From assembly GCA_032768795.1 (NCBI GenBank), contig CP136494.1, positions 806,001-870,000 of the forward strand: 64,000 bases of DNA, written 5' to 3'. Below the pieces are notes generated by a model. The model was not told where the DNA came from, made no database searches, and saw only the letters and a list, made by a program, of their open reading frames with translations. Below, piece by piece: positions 60,570-64,000 of this stretch (positions are counted from its first letter, which is position 1; each line of letters opens with the position of its first letter). This stretch comes from Tremella fuciformis. Lineage: Eukaryota > Basidiomycota > Tremellomycetes > Tremellales > Tremellaceae. The translations under genes and the position numbers were made by a program.

Positions 60570-61474
60570 CTACGTTGCAACTCATGGCGAACGTAACCCT
60601 TGTGTCTCTGTATATGTACGTAAATATGCATGCCTCCCTCAAGTTATATACTCCGGCTCACCGCACGATCCAAGTTGTTTGGTCTTCAACAACAGGCGCA
60701 CTGGAAATCTGGATACGCGGTCGTGATCGTCATGAATTTGGCAGGTTCGGGCACAGCCTGAGTACCTCTGCCAGCTCTGAGAGCTCTGAGGAACAGGGGC
60801 AACAGTAGTTGGCACTTGATCGCTCCGCGCCCTTGTTGCCGACCTCACGGGAGGATACACTGTCCCCACTGACGCGAATAAATCTCAGGAGTCCAAAACC
60901 TGTCGAGACATCCCCTCGGGTCAATCTCAACTGCGATGTCGAGCTCAGTCAAAGCGCAATAAATGTAGTCTGTGAGCCAAGACGTTTTGACTAGGACTGA
61001 TTATCCTGACGGAGCTCATTTGGTGCGCCTTAAGGGGTTCGCCTGAGCCCGCGGACAAACGCTTTTAGCAGAAACTTGCTTGGAACAAGGAGGCTTCCCT
61101 TCACGCACGCTTGAGACAACCTTTCGCTGGTGTACTCTACTGCACTCATAGGGAAGCGCAGGCACGATTGAGAAGGGGCTACCGAGCTGTCTGGCACTGC
61201 TCCGTGTGTGTACCCGCAGCGGGTGCTGCTCATCCGATGGAGTAGACGACAGCGTAAGGTATACAAAGTGTGCCACACGGGGTCCTTTATCTACAAGCGC
61301 AAAGGCGCAGCAAGTCAGCGGCCCATGCGCATCTCAGCAGCTAAGCGACTCTGCTCGATTACATTTGAGCTCGATCGCAACCCCCTTCAGCCCCTCGTAG
61401 GCCCCATGTCTCTCTGACCGAACAACCCGATTCTGACGAAGTTGTCCGCGATGAGTTGGATGCTCTCGCTCCAC
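60570..61474. other. Convergent intergenic region between family members B and C
   Basis: 905 bp. A short plus frame at 60590-60750 (VNMHASLKLYTPAHRTIQVV, then TGALEIWIRG) has the spacing of the family tail and may be a remnant; the evidence is weak. GGGGTTCGCCTGAGCCC at 61034-61050 resembles 62819-62834. No intact gene. Confidence 0.35.
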
Positions 61475-62356
61475 TCAATCTGCCAAGAGATCACGAGAAG
61501 AGGCCTTGTCGCCGCCATCAGAGTCCGACTCTCGATGTTTGCGAGCCACCGCCAGAATTTCTCTTTCGGAGACATTGAGGTGAATGTCATGCGTGTCGCT
61601 GACTGGGATCTCCACCAGGGTGTCTGGGACCACTCCAAAGTGCTCTTTCGAGAGAGCACAGTGCAAGTGGCTCGCCGCAATTCCGCAAGCTAAATTGTCG
61701 ATGAGAAAATGCAGACCAGATACGGCCTCCGCCACGATCTCGAAGAAGGGGCCGCTGTCAGTGTTGATTGTGGTGCTAAACCTAATGTAGCAGCAAGTGT
61801 CAAATTCCTCATGCTCGAGGCGTCCCGCTATGCTGGGCTCTGCGCTTGCGTCGTGGCTTGCGAGAGAAAATTGATAACTCGTCGAGTGGGGGTTGTCTTC
61901 CGGATGAAAGCGGGTGATTGGTTCCTTCTCGTATGAAAGCTTTAGAGCAATATCTCCTGTCTCTACGCTGAACTCCGCCCGTGTCCCGTCCTCGCTCCAG
62001 CCGGCTTGCATCTTCCGATCCCCACACGACGAAATCAGCTCCCATGAGCTGGCCGTGGAGCCGTCCGGGATGTGAAATGCCACGAGAGGGTCTTGCATGT
62101 TCGTGTCGGGGACTGTCCGGCCGATCAGTCTCTCCGCCTCCAGGCTGGCTTCCATGAGTAGGGACCGCAGATATGCCTCGTCATTGAGATCTGCCTTCTC
62201 AGTTCCGTCGTCAAAATATATATTGTCCATCCCAGCTCGTACCCAAGCTGCGCAGTCCGCAGTGGCCTCCTCAAAATCATACGTCTCACCACTTATCTCC
62301 CGCTCCTCTTTTGCGCGCACCGCAAATTGCCGAGCCTTATGGGTCAGCGTTACCAT
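61475..62356 (-). CDS. Family member C: intact reference copy of an unrecognised family
   Basis: 293 residues in one exon. Start ATG 62356 (MVTLTHKARQFAVRAKEERE); the frame runs further up but has no ATG. Segments: YDFEEATADCAAWVRAGMDN, KADLNDEAYLRSLLMEASLE, AERLIGRTVPDTNMQDPLVA, FHIPDGSTASSWELISSCGD, RKMQAGWSEDGTRAEFSVET, GDIALKLSYEKEPI, AGRLEHEEFDTCCYIRFSTT, GPFFEIVAEAVSGLHFLIDN, LACGIAASHLHCALSKEHFG, HDIHLNVSEREILAVARK. It predicts an alpha/beta cytosolic protein with no signal peptide or membrane helix. No enzyme motif recognised. Shared with A over the whole length (roughly a third or more identical by eye) and with D in part. Confidence 0.8.
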   Translation of the reverse strand: MVTLTHKARQFAVRAKEEREISGETYDFEEATADCAAWVRAGMDNIYFDDGTEKADLNDEAYLRSLLMEASLEAERLIGRTVPDTNMQDPLVAFHIPDGSTASSWELISSCGDRKMQAGWSEDGTRAEFSVETGDIALKLSYEKEPITRFHPEDNPHSTSYQFSLASHDASAEPSIAGRLEHEEFDTCCYIRFSTTINTDSGPFFEIVAEAVSGLHFLIDNLACGIAASHLHCALSKEHFGVVPDTLVEIPVSDTHDIHLNVSEREILAVARKHRESDSDGGDKASSRDLLAD

Positions 62357-62619
62357 CGTTCGCACCGATGATAAAATTGGGGGAAGGGTATGTAAGCACA
62401 GAGAGAGCAAAAGAGACAGATCTAGTATGCGTCCGCCTTGCCTGAGAAGGGACTGACCTATGTACTCGTGAAAGGTGCATAACTTCTATGCATCTCCTTC
62501 CTGCCTGTGCCGCCAGTCATGCTTTGTAAATGCACTACCTTTGCTAACCATCCTTTTGCAATGTTCTCAGCATTTGAGCATCGTGTGTCAGATTGTGAGG
62601 GAGGCTTCATCCAATGATG
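62357..62619 (-). promoter_or_regulatory. Upstream region of family member C
   Basis: Should hold the promoter and leader of C on the minus strand. No motif recognised. Confidence 0.3.
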
Positions 62620-63338
62620 GTTGGCAATCCGAAGGGATCAGGTCAAATGATGCGCCGTCCATTCGCAAGACCCAATGTCGTTCATGCGCGGCCACGATCT
62701 CGAACTTCTTCGAAACGCAATGGATCGTCGACTCTAGCCTTAGAGGGATGTTGGGCCTGACTGATGCAACTGGATCTGATCCTCGGGCTTGTGGACGAAG
62801 CTCATTCGATCAGCCTACGGGGCTCGCCCGAGCCATTAGGCATATCTCTTTCCAACAGAGCTGCCTGAGACTATGACGTACATCTTCACATACTCATACA
62901 ATTTCCTCACCGATCTTCTGCGCCCAAGAGAAAACAAAAGATAGGATCGAGACGCAGTAAATATCCGACTTGGCTTTGCTCCGTGCGCACGCCGGGACTG
63001 CCAGTAACAAGGCGTTCGTCTACATGCACATCCTTACTGCTTATTGTCAGTGCTTATCACTTTGTCTGTGCGCTATCGTTACTTACACCCTGGCGAGCGT
63101 GTCACAGATACATGACGACGAAGGATCCGGTCGTGACCCTAGATGACCGAGCTTTTAGATCCATGCCGTGGCCACAATTGATCATGACCTCATACAGCAG
63201 CTTTTCGGCGTCTTGGCTCTCCTCCATGAGGAGCGCCCGTACGTCATTCTCGTCTGCCATATCGACATGATAGCGAAGAGCAGGAGCTCTGAGAGCTCTC
63301 ATATTCTTGCTGTGCGGCGGCGGAGGATTGCGCTCCAA
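62620..63338 (-). pseudogene. Family member D: decayed copy
   Basis: Two pieces in order on the minus strand. Near 63290-63170 the frame DENDVRALLMEESQDAEKLL matches EDEVRDLLDAASREAERLI of A and EAYLRSLLMEASLEAERLI of C. Near 62745-62640 the frame KKFEIVAA... matches FFEIVAEAV of C, and the plus-strand text GCCACGATCTCGAA is shared with C at 61731. The part in between has stops and no recognisable match. Edges are approximate. Called a pseudogene because no single frame, or simple splice, joins the pieces. Confidence 0.55.
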
Positions 63339-63346
63339 AGAACCCG

Positions 63347-63934
63347 ATGCTTACGATTGGTGTGATACGGAGACGGCCGGATGCTCAGCAGCTGGACGGT
63401 CTAGGGGTGAACCTCACGATAGAGTACCGTCTTCCACAAAGAAGGTTCGACTTTTCACAGATGGCGACATTTCACCTCCTCCTCGTACAGTTGGTCACAC
63501 ACGCACGGAACATGTTACAATCCTCCCCTATGCCACGCCTCGCGACGAGGATACATGTATGGAACAGTCGTGAGCAGCGTAAAGCTTGGCTCATAGAAAG
63601 CACGGCTGCAAGCTTGGTCGTGGACTTTGTTCCATTCAATCGCAAGTTGCCACCGACCGCTGCATCGCCACAGGGTCCACGGGTATCCTGCCCCGCCAAA
63701 GTGCAGCAAAGATGTACATACAGTGCGAGGACCCGTCCAAGAGTAAAATCAGCCAAAGCTTCCGGATCATCTTTGTGCGTTCGGTCGCGCGGCCGAAGAC
63801 AACTGATACCCATGAGTACGGAAATGCGACCATCCGTCAAACAAGAGGCCGCGATAACGGGTCAACGAAAGCATTGGCGAGTGCCAAGATCGGCAGTACA
63901 TCATCTCTCTCAGGCTGACAGACTTGCTGCATGA
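63347..63934 (+). CDS. Possible family member E (diverged, uncertain)
   Basis: Open plus frame from MLTIGVIRRRPDAQ. The segment VNLTIEYRLPQRRFDFSQMA, then TFHLLLVQLVTHARNM, IHVWNSREQRKAWL and STAASLVVDFVPFN follows the layout of the second half of member B (EYQLTYQY...FSEQDALATG...YVHM...AAYLRCSESELTVVLDV). The first half is missing and the frame after 63660 is Ser/Arg-rich and looks non-coding. It may be a fragment, or a gene whose 5' exons I cannot see. It overlaps nothing else intact. Confidence 0.35.
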   Translation: MLTIGVIRRRPDAQQLDGLGVNLTIEYRLPQRRFDFSQMATFHLLLVQLVTHARNMLQSSPMPRLATRIHVWNSREQRKAWLIESTAASLVVDFVPFNRKLPPTAASPQGPRVSCPAKVQQRCTYSARTRPRVKSAKASGSSLCVRSRGRRQLIPMSTEMRPSVKQEAAITGQRKHWRVPRSAVHHLSQADRLAA

Positions 63935-64000
63935 GGGTCATCTGGAAAAGGACGCCTGGCGGAGAGTATGGAGGCATACGTTGCGTCGACCCACTCGTGC

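Overview
This is nuclear DNA of a fungus, almost certainly a basidiomycete yeast-like species. Genes are dense and intron-rich. Introns are mostly 36-60 nt, with GTNNGN donors and a CTGAC/CTAAC branch site close to the acceptor. There is a WC-2-type PAS/GATA regulator, UDP-glucuronate decarboxylase, a ChAPs-family exomer protein and a sterol glucosyltransferase with GRAM domains. I cannot fix the class from sequence alone; Tremellomycetes or another intron-rich lineage would fit. All exon structures were inferred by hand from splice signals and conserved protein families. For SLA2, UBC7, RPT2 and VID27 I summed the exons and the coding lengths are exact multiples of three.

Layout. Positions 1-5.6 kb hold PPG1 (cut by the left edge), SLA2 and UBC7. 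Positions 5.7-14.3 kb hold RPT2, VID27, a Ser/Pro-rich unknown and ARF1. Positions 14.7-24.2 kb hold a VTC1-like membrane protein, a BOI-type SH3-SAM-PH protein with a CH-like tail, a SAC7/BAG7-type RhoGAP, UXS1 and a CHZ1-like acidic protein. Positions 24.3-40.5 kb hold VPS52, a ChAPs exomer subunit, APM1, RDI1, RHO1, ATG26/UGT51 and RCL1. Positions 40.6-57.9 kb hold a BUD2-like RasGAP, ZWF1, an unknown with a split Cys cluster, a nitronate monooxygenase with a possible lesion, an OB-fold-like protein, a WC-2 homologue and a long intronless Ser/Pro-rich ORF.

Functional themes. An unusual share of the genes serve polarity, the actin cortex, Rho/Ras signalling and post-Golgi traffic: SLA2, ARF1, BOI, SAC7-like, VPS52, ChAPs, APM1, RDI1, RHO1 and BUD2-like. 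UXS1 and ZWF1 serve nucleotide-sugar and NADPH metabolism. RPT2, UBC7 and VID27 serve protein turnover.

The last 6 kb (58.4-64 kb) differ. They are gene-poor and contain several diverged members of a protein family I do not recognise: one intact minus-strand gene, one frameshifted copy, one decayed copy, one intact diverged plus-strand gene and a possible fragment. This is the best candidate in the window for an undescribed family. Other notable features are at least five probable GC-AG introns, a start codon interrupted by an intron in SLA2, and a three-base first coding exon in RPT2.
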